A stretch of 64,000 bases of DNA from Jeotgalicoccus meleagridis (GTDB taxonomy: Bacteria > Bacillota > Bacilli > Staphylococcales > Salinicoccaceae), in the NCBI RefSeq assembly GCF_903994045.1, contig NZ_CAJEWD010000003.1:372001-436000 (forward strand). Direction: 5' to 3'. The position numbers and the translations under genes are program-made. The notes beneath the pieces were generated by a model. That model searched no databases, was not told the DNA's origin, and saw nothing but the letters and a program-made list of their open reading frames with translations. Position 1 is the first letter of the stretch; each line of letters opens with the position of its first letter. Positions 1-8,127 of this stretch are shown piece after piece.

Positions 1-1046
1 ATGACAGCCATAATCACACCTGCAAAAGCACCTGCGATAGATATAGCATCTACGAAGCCGACGAGTCCACTGTATGCGAGGACGAAAGGCGGAACTACAA
101 CGAAAGCTAAGGATATCAAACGATATTTAATATCCCATTCTGATGGGAATTTAAATTTATCAACAATATTAGTTAAAAAGCTCTGACCGATTGCCCAAAA
201 TGATGTCATCATAGCTAAAAGCGCAAAACCATTTGCAGTAAAGAATGCCCATTGACCTAAAGCATCTGCCCAGGCAATAGTCACCACTTCAGTTACATCA
301 TCTGGTCCTGTTAAACCGAGAGCAGCCATGGGTACAAGTATTAAGAGAACAGCAGTAATTGTCATTCCCAGAATTATTGCTTTAGGCAACTTCTTAATTT
401 CATCTTTGTCATAACCACGAGCGAGTTCGGGCACTGTGTACTGAGCTAAGAAAGCAAAAATTGTTAGTGAGAATACAGGAATGGCAAATTTCCAGTTAGA
501 GTACAAGAGAAATTCTGACTTAAGTCCTGGTCCAATAATAGATGCAGCAATTAAAATAACAATAAGTGCAAGCATGCCGAGAGTAATAAATTTCTCTGCC
601 ACTCCTGTAGCTTTTAAGCCAAACCAAATTACAATAATAGCTGGAATGAAAAAGATAATACTTCCGAGTGTAGGTGGTATATTAAAGAATTCAGCGAGGA
701 TAGATCCACTACCTGCTGTATATGCAATCAATGCTCCAATAGAGTTGACTGTTACAGATAAAAACATTAACCATGAGCCGAGTTTACCAACGTACTTCTC
801 GGCTAGACCACTTAATTGGTAGTCTTTTTTAGTTCTCAAGGTCGTTTCTGCAACGTAAAGCATAGAAATAGTCGTGAATATACCTGCAACGATGACCCAA
901 AATACAAGTACTGGCCAGCCAGCATTTTTAGCACCGAAAGCCAGACTAAGAATACCTGCACCAATGTTGGCACCAACGATTAATGATACGCCTTCTAGTA
1001 AAGTGAGTCGGGTCCGAGTTAAAGCAGAAGTAGAGTGATTAGACAT
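1..1046 (-). CDS. Aromatic/hydrophobic amino acid permease (partial, C-terminus off window)
   Basis: The reading frame starts at the ATG at 1046-1044, eight bases after an AGGAGG-type ribosome site (1051-1057 on the plus strand), and runs off the left edge, so 348 residues are visible. The N-terminus has a glycine-rich first membrane helix (GANIGAGIL, residues 25-33), followed by about nine more hydrophobic segments. This matches the Trp/Tyr permease (HAAAP) branch of the APC superfamily: proton-coupled import of aromatic or similar amino acids through the cytoplasmic membrane. Substrate cannot be read from sequence. It is transcribed away from the DoxX-like gene at 1206, so the 160 bp between them holds divergent promoters. 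Family assignment is good; the exact substrate is unknown. Confidence 0.82.
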   Translation of the reverse strand, partial: MSNHSTSALTRTRLTLLEGVSLIVGANIGAGILSLAFGAKNAGWPVLVFWVIVAGIFTTISMLYVAETTLRTKKDYQLSGLAEKYVGKLGSWLMFLSVTVNSIGALIAYTAGSGSILAEFFNIPPTLGSIIFFIPAIIVIWFGLKATGVAEKFITLGMLALIVILIAASIIGPGLKSEFLLYSNWKFAIPVFSLTIFAFLAQYTVPELARGYDKDEIKKLPKAIILGMTITAVLLILVPMAALGLTGPDDVTEVVTIAWADALGQWAFFTANGFALLAMMTSFWAIGQSFLTNIVDKFKFPSEWDIKYRLISLAFVVVPPFVLAYSGLVGFVDAISIAGAFAGVIMAV

Positions 1047-1153
1047 GAGAACCTCCTATAGTTACAGAATTTTCAAACAATATATTGGTATTATAGCACT
1101 TTTAATTAAAGTGGCATATGTTCTATTAAATCTGAAAATGTTACAGGTACGTA

Positions 1154-1183
1154 TTGAGATGGGTAGTATTATAAATATATAAT
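1154..1183 (+). promoter_or_regulatory. Probable sigma-A promoter for the DoxX-like gene
   Basis: TTGAGA at 1154-1159 and TATAAT at 1178-1183 are separated by 18 bp, and lie just upstream of the ribosome site (AGAAAGAGG) of the gene starting at 1206. The match is by eye only. Confidence 0.5.
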
Positions 1184-1205
1184 TTTCAATAGAAAGAGGA
1201 ATAAT

Positions 1206-1559
1206 ATGAAAAATTTATTTAGGTATATAATGGCAAGTGTCTTTACAATTGCGGGTATTCTTCATTTTAAGAGATTGGACGGATTTAAAAAAATAGTCCC
1301 GAGTTATCTACCTTTTAAACAGGGCATCGTGATTATAAGTGGGATCGTAGAGATAATTTTTGGTTTAGTTCTACTCGTTAAACGTCCAGGAACATTAATG
1401 AAAACAATGATTAGTGGATTTTTATATGCAGTACTACCTGCAAATATATACATGGCTAGAAAAGAAATTCCTCTGGGTGAAATTAGAGTACCAAAACCCT
1501 TACTTTATCTAAGAATTCCACTTCAATTCATTTTAATAAGAATAATCAAAAGATTATAG
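1206..1559 (+). CDS. DoxX-like small membrane protein
   Basis: A 117-residue protein with four hydrophobic segments (about residues 5-20, 40-58, 66-82 and 98-115), the size and layout of the DoxX/MauE family of inner-membrane proteins. The AGAAAGAGG ribosome site lies just before the ATG. Family members are linked to redox or thiol stress in other bacteria, but the function of this one cannot be read from sequence. The stop is 18 bp before the GTG start of the next gene, so the two are probably co-transcribed. Confidence 0.65.
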   Translation: MKNLFRYIMASVFTIAGILHFKRLDGFKKIVPSYLPFKQGIVIISGIVEIIFGLVLLVKRPGTLMKTMISGFLYAVLPANIYMARKEIPLGEIRVPKPLLYLRIPLQFILIRIIKRL

Positions 1560-1577
1560 TGAAGTGTAGGTGATTAT

Positions 1578-2747
1578 GTGCAGGAAAAGACACTCGGCTT
1601 AATTGTTGCGCCAGGTTACGTGGAAGCAATTATTAAAGAGTTAGTAGAAGATCTACCAAAGCAGTTGAAACGCTTTGTAAATAGTGATATCACTTGGAAG
1701 ATTGAATGTCATGTAGATAGTTGGACTGGTGGTACGAACTATGCAGAAAGAGCAATAGAGTGGACTCGTTTTGAGATGGAAAACAAAGACTGGGATTATG
1801 CAATTACGCTGACAGATCTTCCTTTATTTGATGACAGAAAACCGATTACTGCTGAGGTTCATAGTGATAAGAAAATTGCTTTTATTAGTTTACCTGGTTT
1901 TGGTTTTACTCCGATGAAAAAGCGTGTCAGGGAATCTATCATTCAAATGATGGATGAAATTTATTTTGGAAGTTCTGACCAAGAAAGAAGAGAATCAGAA
2001 GTTAAGCAAGATCAAGAGGAAGATAATGAAGTTAAATATCAAGGACCGAAAAATCTTGTGGGTAAAAGATTCTTTGAAGTCATTTCACCATTAAGGCGTG
2101 AGGTGTTACATGAAAAAGACAGTAGTGTTCATGCAAGGTACACTTTAGGTTCAGACACTGCTGGTTTGATAAAAATCATTTCTGGAATGGTGAATGCCAA
2201 TCGACCGTTTAAATTATTTCAAGCATTTCTAAAGATTATAATTATCGCTTTTACTACTGGAACTTATGCTTTAGTCTTTCCGACTATTTGGGGACTGAGT
2301 ACAAATTATAGTGTTGGACGGTCAATATTATTGATGTTAGCAGCTATCATTACTTTAGTAGTGTGGATTATCATTTCTAATAATTTGTGGGAGAAAAAAA
2401 CTGGGGAAGAACAGCCACATATTAGAAGGTTATATAATGTCACGACAGTCTTGACCCTTCTTATTACAGTGATCATGTATTATGTCTTATTATTTGTAAT
2501 GTTTTTAACGATCATTTTACTGTTAATTCCACCTAGTCAGGTCGCACAAAACTTGTCAGTAGATTCTGTTGGACTAGGTCCATATTTATACACTGTATGG
2601 ATTGGAACCAGTCTATCTACATTTATTGGTGCGCTAGGTACCGCATTTAATAATGAAAAGATACTGTTAAATAGTACTTACGGCTATAGACAACAACAAA
2701 GAAGAAAAACGACGGAAGAGATTGAAGAAGAAGCGGAAGATGATTAA
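1578..2747 (+). CDS. Conserved membrane protein of unknown function
   Basis: I do not recognise this family with certainty. The protein (389 residues, GTG start, AGGTG ribosome site at 1568-1572) has a soluble N-terminal domain of about 130 residues (it begins LGLIVAPGYVEAI), an acidic linker at about 133-155 (many Glu, Asp and Gln), a second soluble stretch with an arginine-rich patch, then four hydrophobic segments between about residues 210 and 350, and an acidic, glutamate-rich tail. This suggests a membrane-anchored protein with a cytoplasmic sensory or catalytic N-terminus. It is probably co-transcribed with the DoxX-like gene. Its stop is 4 bp from the stop of the convergent CHAP gene. 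Confidence 0.6.
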   Translation: MQEKTLGLIVAPGYVEAIIKELVEDLPKQLKRFVNSDITWKIECHVDSWTGGTNYAERAIEWTRFEMENKDWDYAITLTDLPLFDDRKPITAEVHSDKKIAFISLPGFGFTPMKKRVRESIIQMMDEIYFGSSDQERRESEVKQDQEEDNEVKYQGPKNLVGKRFFEVISPLRREVLHEKDSSVHARYTLGSDTAGLIKIISGMVNANRPFKLFQAFLKIIIIAFTTGTYALVFPTIWGLSTNYSVGRSILLMLAAIITLVVWIIISNNLWEKKTGEEQPHIRRLYNVTTVLTLLITVIMYYVLLFVMFLTIILLLIPPSQVAQNLSVDSVGLGPYLYTVWIGTSLSTFIGALGTAFNNEKILLNSTYGYRQQQRRKTTEEIEEEAEDD

Positions 2748-2750
2748 TTT

Positions 2751-3257
2751 TTAATCTGTTTCAGCTGCATAAGGATTTTCTTTAGGATGGATATATGAGT
2801 ATTTATCGATATTCTCTTGTTCGATTGTTCTGTTTGTAATTTCATGGGGTGTGTTTAAGTTCATTTCTGATATATCAATGGAGCCATCTTCATTGATATT
2901 TTCAATATAGGCCACGTGACCAATCGGTCCAGATTCAGTCTGTAATAAGGACCCTTCTTTTGGTGTATCGTTTACCTCATAACCATCATCTTTGGCACGG
3001 TTTGCCCAATGTTCAGCATCGCTCCATGATTTTTCAATCATCATTTTGTCCTCATTAACTTTATCAAACACATATTGAGTACACTGCCCATCGTCATAAG
3101 GATTATGTGACATAGGATCCCTTATTTGCCTAATCTCTTCTTTTATTTTGGATATAAATGTTTCTGACTTATCATCCACATCAGTCACTATAAAAATTGT
3201 TCCAAGAGTCAAAATTAGAATGATGATTACAGCAAAAGATAATAATTTTTTCTTCAT
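2751..3257 (-). CDS. Membrane-anchored CHAP-domain amidase/peptidase
   Basis: A 168-residue protein with a Lys-rich start and one hydrophobic segment (about residues 5-25) acting as an uncleaved anchor or signal peptide, then a short spacer and a CHAP domain. The catalytic set is visible: Cys59 in DGQCTQYVF, His114 in GHVAYIENI and Glu119 after it. CHAP domains cut peptidoglycan stem or cross-bridge peptides; in staphylococci they act in cell separation. There is no SH3b or LysM wall-binding domain, so it probably works close to the membrane surface. The domain is about 110 residues, normal for the family. It stands alone between convergent and divergent neighbours. Confidence 0.8.
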   Translation of the reverse strand: MKKKLLSFAVIIILILTLGTIFIVTDVDDKSETFISKIKEEIRQIRDPMSHNPYDDGQCTQYVFDKVNEDKMMIEKSWSDAEHWANRAKDDGYEVNDTPKEGSLLQTESGPIGHVAYIENINEDGSIDISEMNLNTPHEITNRTIEQENIDKYSYIHPKENPYAAETD

Positions 3258-3387
3258 AATAAAACCTCTAAAATTTTTGCTAAGTATATCATGTTAGATG
3301 GTGTTAGACTAAGAAAAACTATTGGAAAGTATAGATCATCTAAGTTCAGGGTATTGAACAATAAACAGATTTTTAAGGGGTGTAGCA

Positions 3388-4245
3388 ATGATTTTAGTCA
3401 CTGGTGCAACTGGACAAATTGGAAGTAAGATTACTGAAGGGTTAATTCAATCAAAAGCGGATGTAAGGGTCTTTGTAAGGGATGAAAATCATTTAGGTGA
3501 TTTAAAAAATGAAAATATACAGGTTGCTGAGGGTACTTTTGAGGATATGGAGTCGCTTGAAAAAGCGCTTGAGGGTGTCGATCGTTTGATGTTGATTGGA
3601 CAAGATAATCCAGATCAAGTTCAACAACATCTTAATGTCATCCAAGCTGCTAAGCGTCAAGGTGTTAAACATATCGTTAAATTATCTGCTTTTGGTGCTG
3701 ATAAAAATTCACCAGTTGCTTTGATGAGAGATCATGCAGAAATTGAAGATGCAATTAAAGATTCAGGCATGGAGTGGACCTTTATCCGGCCGCATTTATA
3801 CATGCAAAATTTACTTCGTTTTGGGGATTCTGTGGCTGAAAACAATACATTTTTGGCGCCTATGGCACATGATGCGTACTCTTTAGTGGATATTCGTGAT
3901 GTTGCAGAGGTTGCCGCAACAATCCTAACTACAGAAAATCATAATTCAAAAATTTATACACTGACAAGTCCACATGCCGAAAATTATGATGAGATAGCAG
4001 AAACACTTTCATCTTTATTAGGTAAGACAATCACATATCAAGCACAGTCACCTAAGGACTTTGAAAGAGATTTATTAGAAAGTGGAACTCCTGAATGGCG
4101 GGCTTATGATTTAGCTTATATTTCTAAGGCTTATAAAGGATCTGATAAACATCTTATCACTTCTGATATAGAGGATTTATTAGGCAGACCTGCTAGAAGT
4201 GTCAAAGACTTTTTGAGTGACCATTTATCCACCTTCAAAAATTAA
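3388..4245 (+). CDS. NmrA-like NAD(P)-binding protein / quinone reductase-like (QOR2 type)
   Basis: The 285-residue protein opens with the Rossmann loop GATGQIG (residues 6-12) and continues as an atypical short-chain dehydrogenase of the NmrA/HSCARG group, which includes the E. coli quinone reductase YtfG. The region around residues 130-140 (FIRPHLYMQNLL) is typical. These proteins bind NADPH and act as quinone reductases or redox sensors; they lack the Tyr-x3-Lys pair of classical SDRs. The start is the ATG preceded by AAGGGG. It is a single gene followed by a hairpin terminator. Confidence 0.75.
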   Translation: MILVTGATGQIGSKITEGLIQSKADVRVFVRDENHLGDLKNENIQVAEGTFEDMESLEKALEGVDRLMLIGQDNPDQVQQHLNVIQAAKRQGVKHIVKLSAFGADKNSPVALMRDHAEIEDAIKDSGMEWTFIRPHLYMQNLLRFGDSVAENNTFLAPMAHDAYSLVDIRDVAEVAATILTTENHNSKIYTLTSPHAENYDEIAETLSSLLGKTITYQAQSPKDFERDLLESGTPEWRAYDLAYISKAYKGSDKHLITSDIEDLLGRPARSVKDFLSDHLSTFKN

Positions 4246-4266
4246 CTGACTGTTTACTATATCTTA

Positions 4267-4300
4267 TGCACTTGACTCAACTTAAGTCAGGTGCATTTTT
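4267..4300 (+). terminator. Rho-independent terminator
   Basis: TGCACTTGACT pairs with AGTCAGGTGCA around a 7-base loop and is followed by TTTTT, directly after the NmrA-like gene. Confidence 0.8.
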
Positions 4301-4400
4301 AAATTGCTACAAAAGTTTATAGTTTTAGAATTAATGCTTTGGTTTATGAGACATGATAGCCTATATTTAATGCAATAGATGATTTAAGGGGTGTGATGGA

Positions 4401-5324
4401 GTGAAAGAGCGGGGACTGATTTTTACATATGGTTTAGTATTTTTTATCACTGCGATTTGGGGTTTGAATGTTGTCTTTCTTAAAGTATTGGTAGAAAACA
4501 TGCCAGCTCAAACAATGACCGCTTTTCGTATTATGATTGCTGGTGTGACTGCTTTAATCATCGTTCTTTTTACGAAGGAACTAAGACGCTTAACAAAAAG
4601 AGAATGGACATTTACCATACTTGGTATGATCTTTGGGGTCATGGCACACCACTTATTTTTAGCACTTGGTTTACAATCAATTCCAGCATCAAACGCATCC
4701 TTAATTTTAGCTTTAGTGCCTATAGCTACTGCAGTTTTAGGAGTGATTTTCTTAGGAGAAAATCTAACCAAAGCTAGAATCACTGGTTTTGTCTTAGCTC
4801 TATTTGGTGTGTTCTTAATTCAAGGCGCTACTGTAGATGCTTTTAGTTTATCCATAGGTGAAGGCATGCTGTTCATGTCGATGTTTGCTCAAGCAATCAG
4901 TTTTATCTTTATAAAGAAAGCAACGGCAACCTTAGATTCAAAAGCTGTGACGACTGTCATGTATTTAAGCGGTTCACTGGGTCTTTTGATCCTTGCTTTA
5001 GTTATGGAACCATCTGGATTAGAAGGTATGGCTGAGGCATCTGTTGGAGTCTATGCTGTCTTATTTATGTCAGGGATTGTTGCAACTGGTATTGGACACA
5101 TGGTGTTTAACTCAGCCATTCAAAAAATCGGGGCATCAAAAACAGCAATATTCAATAACTTCGTGCCTTTCTTTGGAGTAATCTTCTCTGTAATATTCCT
5201 CAAAGAAGTCATTAATATCAATCAAATTATCGGTTTTGTTTTCATAGTGACTGGGGTTCTGTTTGGCACAGGGTATATAGAGAGAGTATTGAAAAAGCGC
5301 AAGTTGAAAGAGTTGGAGGAGTGA
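4401..5324 (+). CDS. EamA-family (DMT) transporter
   Basis: A 307-residue protein with ten predicted membrane helices arranged as two EamA repeats (about residues 8-140 and 155-292); each repeat carries the usual pattern of small residues near its end (ASLILALVPI and KTAIFNNFVPFFG). Drug/metabolite-superfamily carriers of this kind export amino acids or small metabolites across the cytoplasmic membrane; the substrate is unknown. The start is GTG, with AGGGGTG about seven bases upstream. The tail is rich in Lys and Glu. The gene converges on the PlsY-like gene with 36 bp between stops. Confidence 0.8.
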   Translation: MKERGLIFTYGLVFFITAIWGLNVVFLKVLVENMPAQTMTAFRIMIAGVTALIIVLFTKELRRLTKREWTFTILGMIFGVMAHHLFLALGLQSIPASNASLILALVPIATAVLGVIFLGENLTKARITGFVLALFGVFLIQGATVDAFSLSIGEGMLFMSMFAQAISFIFIKKATATLDSKAVTTVMYLSGSLGLLILALVMEPSGLEGMAEASVGVYAVLFMSGIVATGIGHMVFNSAIQKIGASKTAIFNNFVPFFGVIFSVIFLKEVININQIIGFVFIVTGVLFGTGYIERVLKKRKLKELEE

Positions 5325-5360
5325 GGATATGGACCGTAGGCAGAGACCAGGAAAAAACAA

Positions 5361-5984
5361 TCAGACACTAATCCTGTTCTCCTGGCCTTTCAAGAGTCTC
5401 TTTATATTAGAACGATGCTTAATAATAATGACTAAAGCCATGACACAAATTAATAGACTAAAGTACGGTGTGTGATCAAAGACAGGTAGACAAGACAAAA
5501 TTGCTGCGATGGTTGTAGCTGTTATGGTCGCTAGAGAAACATAGCGTGTGGTTAGTGTGATAAGAATAAAAATAGTGATACAAATCAGACCGATTTTCCA
5601 GTCAGCCATACACAGGACTGCAAAAGAAGTGAGCGCACCTTTACCACCTTTAAAGTTAAAGTAGAGTGGCCAATTGTGGCCAATAATTGCACCTACACCG
5701 GCTGCTAAAAGACTCACTGAGTGCATGAATGGATCGGTAAAGAAGAACATACCAATGGCTAAACCAATTACAGACGCAATAACACCTTTTAAAACATCAC
5801 CAAGTAAGACATAAAATGCGGCAACCTTACCCATTACTCTATATGTATTAGTCAGTCCAGCTGTTTTGCTGCCGTGTTCTCTAATATTGATACCATATAG
5901 TTTACTAACGATTAAGGCGGTATTTAGGCTGCCTAGTAAATATCCTATAGATACTAAAGTGATTATATAAATAAGATCCTGCAA
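5361..5984 (-). CDS. plsY: PlsY-like acyl-phosphate:glycerol-3-phosphate acyltransferase (divergent)
   Basis: PlsY moves an acyl chain from acyl-phosphate to glycerol-3-phosphate at the membrane, the first step of phospholipid synthesis in Firmicutes. The 207-residue protein has five or six hydrophobic segments. The second and third family motifs are intact (GHNWP at about 102 and KGGKG at about 112). The first is altered: families usually have GSGNxGATN, here GSKTAGLTN (about 38-46). In staphylococci the main plsY lies next to parE; here the neighbours are unrelated, so this may be a second copy. The start is probably the TTG at 5984, six bases after GAGGTG; an in-frame GTG at 5993 lies inside that ribosome site. 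Confidence 0.75.
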   Translation of the reverse strand: MQDLIYIITLVSIGYLLGSLNTALIVSKLYGINIREHGSKTAGLTNTYRVMGKVAAFYVLLGDVLKGVIASVIGLAIGMFFFTDPFMHSVSLLAAGVGAIIGHNWPLYFNFKGGKGALTSFAVLCMADWKIGLICITIFILITLTTRYVSLATITATTIAAILSCLPVFDHTPYFSLLICVMALVIIIKHRSNIKRLLKGQENRISV

Positions 5985-6196
5985 ATGTCTCACCTCTATA
6001 AATTAATCTAACGATTTTCTCTTATAGATTAACCCAATTATTAAGTAAAGAACACTAAAAGGATATCTTCACTCTCAATTTGGTTGGAAGAATGTGTTTA
6101 GATTATTTTCTATATATTCCAATAACAATTGCGAATTACTTAGTAAAGAAGTAAAATTATTAACATGACAAATCTGTTTAATGGGGTGCATTCATT

Positions 6197-6883
6197 TTGG
6201 ATTTAATTTACAAAGGAAAGACGAAAGATGTGTACAAGGACGAAGAAGGTGCGACGGTCTTATATTTTAAAGATGATATGACTGGAAAGGACGGCGTCTT
6301 TGATCCAGGGGAAAATCAGGTGGGTCTAACAGTTGAAGGTTCTGGTATTGTTGGGCTAGAGATGACTACTTATTTCTTTGAAAAACTCAATGCTGCCGGT
6401 ATACCGACACACTTTATTAGTTCAGTAGTTGATAATCGCTTAATGAAAGTGAAAAAAGTTTCTGTCTTTGGTAAAGGCTTAGAAGTCATTTGTAGATTTA
6501 AAGCAGTTGGCAGCTTTTATAGACGCTATGGTGCTTATGTTAAAGAAGGCGAATCACTACCTGCTTATGTTGAAGTGACTCTAAAAGACGATGAGCGTCA
6601 GGATCCAGTAATCAATAAATCAGCACTCGATGCATTAAACATTTTAGATACTGAATCATACGATGAAATTTCAGCACTCACGGTGAGAATTAGCCAGCTA
6701 ATTAAGGATGAACTCTCTAAAAAAGGCTTAGATTTATACGACATTAAATTAGAGTTTGGTAGAGATGAAGAAACTGGAGAAATCTTACTAATCGATGAAA
6801 TTTCAGGTGGTAATATGCGAGTGTATAAAGACGGCAATTACATAGAACCGTTAAAACTAAATGAATACTTTTTTGATAAGTAA
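6197..6883 (+). CDS. SAICAR synthetase-like protein (PurC paralogue)
   Basis: A 228-residue protein that follows the PurC fold: LIYKGKTKDVY at the N-terminus (nucleotide-binding lysines), a central strand with ICRFKAVGSFYRRYG (about 98-112) and DEISGGNMR near residue 200. PurC joins aspartate to CAIR in purine synthesis. Here the usual nVAAGSL..R motif reads FKAVGSFYRR and the usual DEISPDTCR reads DEISGGNMR, and the gene is not in a pur operon, so a different ligase reaction is possible. The start is TTG, eight bases after GGGGTG. A hairpin terminator follows. Confidence 0.65.
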   Translation: MDLIYKGKTKDVYKDEEGATVLYFKDDMTGKDGVFDPGENQVGLTVEGSGIVGLEMTTYFFEKLNAAGIPTHFISSVVDNRLMKVKKVSVFGKGLEVICRFKAVGSFYRRYGAYVKEGESLPAYVEVTLKDDERQDPVINKSALDALNILDTESYDEISALTVRISQLIKDELSKKGLDLYDIKLEFGRDEETGEILLIDEISGGNMRVYKDGNYIEPLKLNEYFFDK

Positions 6884-6891
6884 GATGATAA

Positions 6892-6928
6892 AAGACACTT
6901 TGGAATGAAGATATTTCAAAGTGTTTTC
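6892..6928 (+). terminator. Rho-independent terminator after the PurC-like gene
   Basis: AAGACACTTTGGAA pairs with TTTCAAAGTGTTTT around a short loop and ends in a T-rich tract. Confidence 0.65.
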
Positions 6929-6989
6929 TTATAGAAAAATAAATATATTTAGTACAATGAACATAAGACAAATTAGGGGTGGTATGAAA

Positions 6990-7286
6990 ATGGAAATTAC
7001 GATTACAGATCAAGCTCTAAATTGGTTTAAAGAAGAAGTGGAAGTTGAAGCGGGAAACAAGGTTCAATTCAACGTTCAAATTTACGGCACAAGTCCAATT
7101 AGGGAAGGCTACTCACTCGCTTTTAAATTGGATAATGATGATTCTAAAAAGTCTGTGTCTGTTGAAAAAGATGGAATCGAGTTTTATGTAGAAGAACAAG
7201 ATGTGTGGTTCTTCGATGGATATGACTTAAAAGTGGCTTATGATGAAGATAAGGAAGAAGTAAAATACGAATATATAGAACAATAG
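6990..7286 (+). CDS. HesB/YneR-like protein without cysteines
   Basis: A 98-residue acidic protein matching the HesB-like (YneR/iron-sulfur biosynthesis) fold in length and in its MEITITDQALNWFKEE start. Classical A-type carriers such as IscA use three Cys; this protein has none, so it cannot carry an iron-sulfur cluster in the same way. The function is unknown. AGGGGTGG stands about seven bases before the ATG at 6990; the ATG at 6984 is too close to it, and longer in-frame starts upstream have no ribosome site. It shares a bidirectional terminator with the convergent regulator gene. Confidence 0.65.
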   Translation: MEITITDQALNWFKEEVEVEAGNKVQFNVQIYGTSPIREGYSLAFKLDNDDSKKSVSVEKDGIEFYVEEQDVWFFDGYDLKVAYDEDKEEVKYEYIEQ

Positions 7287-7287
7287 G

Positions 7288-7334
7288 AAACATCCCTTAA
7301 ATTGGGTTTTAAACCCGACTTAAGGGATGTTTTA
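7288..7334. terminator. Bidirectional terminator
   Basis: AAACATCCCTTAA (7288-7300) pairs with TTAAGGGATGTTT (7320-7332), with a nested GGGTTT/AAACCC stem inside. It lies between the convergent HesB-like and Crp/Fnr genes and has A- and T-rich ends on both strands. Confidence 0.8.
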
Positions 7335-7979
7335 TATATCTATAATGTCATAGCTTTTATTATCGATTTTCTTGATAACACCTTGTTCTTCAAGCTTTTT
7401 AAAATTACGAGTCAGCGTTTCAGGTTGCATACTTAAGTAAGAAGCAAGATCTTTCTTAGTCATTTCTAGCTCTATTTTATCTTCTTTTCTGTGAGTGCGG
7501 ATATATTCTTTTAACCTCTCACTCGTGCTGAGAAGTGAAATATTTGAAGTCAATGACTCAGATTCATTTAACCTCTTTGCAAAGCTCTCCATAAATTTGA
7601 TACTGATATTAGGATATTTTTGCATGAGCTCATAAATATCTTCTCTGTCGATGACACATACCTGAGCGTCTTCCATTATTTCTGCGTAAGACTCATGTTG
7701 ATGTGCCTGGTTGAAAAGCGCAAGTTCACCTGTAAAATCAGCATGACCCAGTACTCTAACTAACTGCTCTTTCCCTTGGTCATTTAAGCGATAAATTCTC
7801 GCTTTTCCAGCGTGTAAAACATATAAGGAATGATTATTGTCTCCTGCCATATATAGATAATCGCCTTTATTCAATTGTCTGGTATTAATTTTATCGAAGA
7901 CTTCCAACAGTTCTTCATCTGCAAGGTGGTTGAATATTGGCACTCTGCTGACACATAGCTCATGACCTTTTAATTCCAA
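7332..7979 (-). CDS. Crp/Fnr-family regulator, FLP-like with two cysteines
   Basis: A 215-residue regulator with a cNMP-type sensor domain (about 12-125), a long dimer helix and a C-terminal winged helix (about 150-212). The recognition helix contains PETLTRNF, close to the E-x-x-S/T-R pattern by which FNR reads TTGA half sites. There are only two Cys, at 9 and 108. That spacing recalls FLP of Lactobacillus casei, whose Cys5 and Cys102 form a redox switch (known for that protein, inferred here). It has no N-terminal iron-sulfur Cys cluster like E. coli FNR. The start is TTG with AGAGGG six bases upstream. It lies downstream of the ATPase and probably regulates that operon through the palindrome at 10341. 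Confidence 0.85.
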   Translation of the reverse strand: MELKGHELCVSRVPIFNHLADEELLEVFDKINTRQLNKGDYLYMAGDNNHSLYVLHAGKARIYRLNDQGKEQLVRVLGHADFTGELALFNQAHQHESYAEIMEDAQVCVIDREDIYELMQKYPNISIKFMESFAKRLNESESLTSNISLLSTSERLKEYIRTHRKEDKIELEMTKKDLASYLSMQPETLTRNFKKLEEQGVIKKIDNKSYDIIDI

Positions 7980-8127
7980 TTGATATCCCTCTATTCTTAG
8001 AAGATATTAAGCCTCTTATATTAAATCATAGCGAACCACTTGTAATAGTCAAAGAAAACGAAACACAATCATCTAACCCTAAGAAAAACTTGAGAGCTAG
8101 ATGATAAGTGTAATTTTGTTTATGAAA

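Noticed and set aside
5136-5360. Minus-strand frame of 74 codons at the end of the EamA gene
   Set aside because: It lies almost wholly inside the EamA gene and lacks a ribosome site.
6744-7013. Minus-strand frame of 89 codons across the purC-like end and the HesB start
   Set aside because: It covers a terminator and a ribosome site of real genes, has no ribosome site of its own and an unusual composition.
8038-8115. A second FNR-type operator or clear terminator between the ATPase and regulator genes
   Set aside because: TTGTAATAGTCAA has the wrong spacing, and the ATCATCTA/TAGATGAT stem here has a long loop and no clear T tract, so I did not list either.
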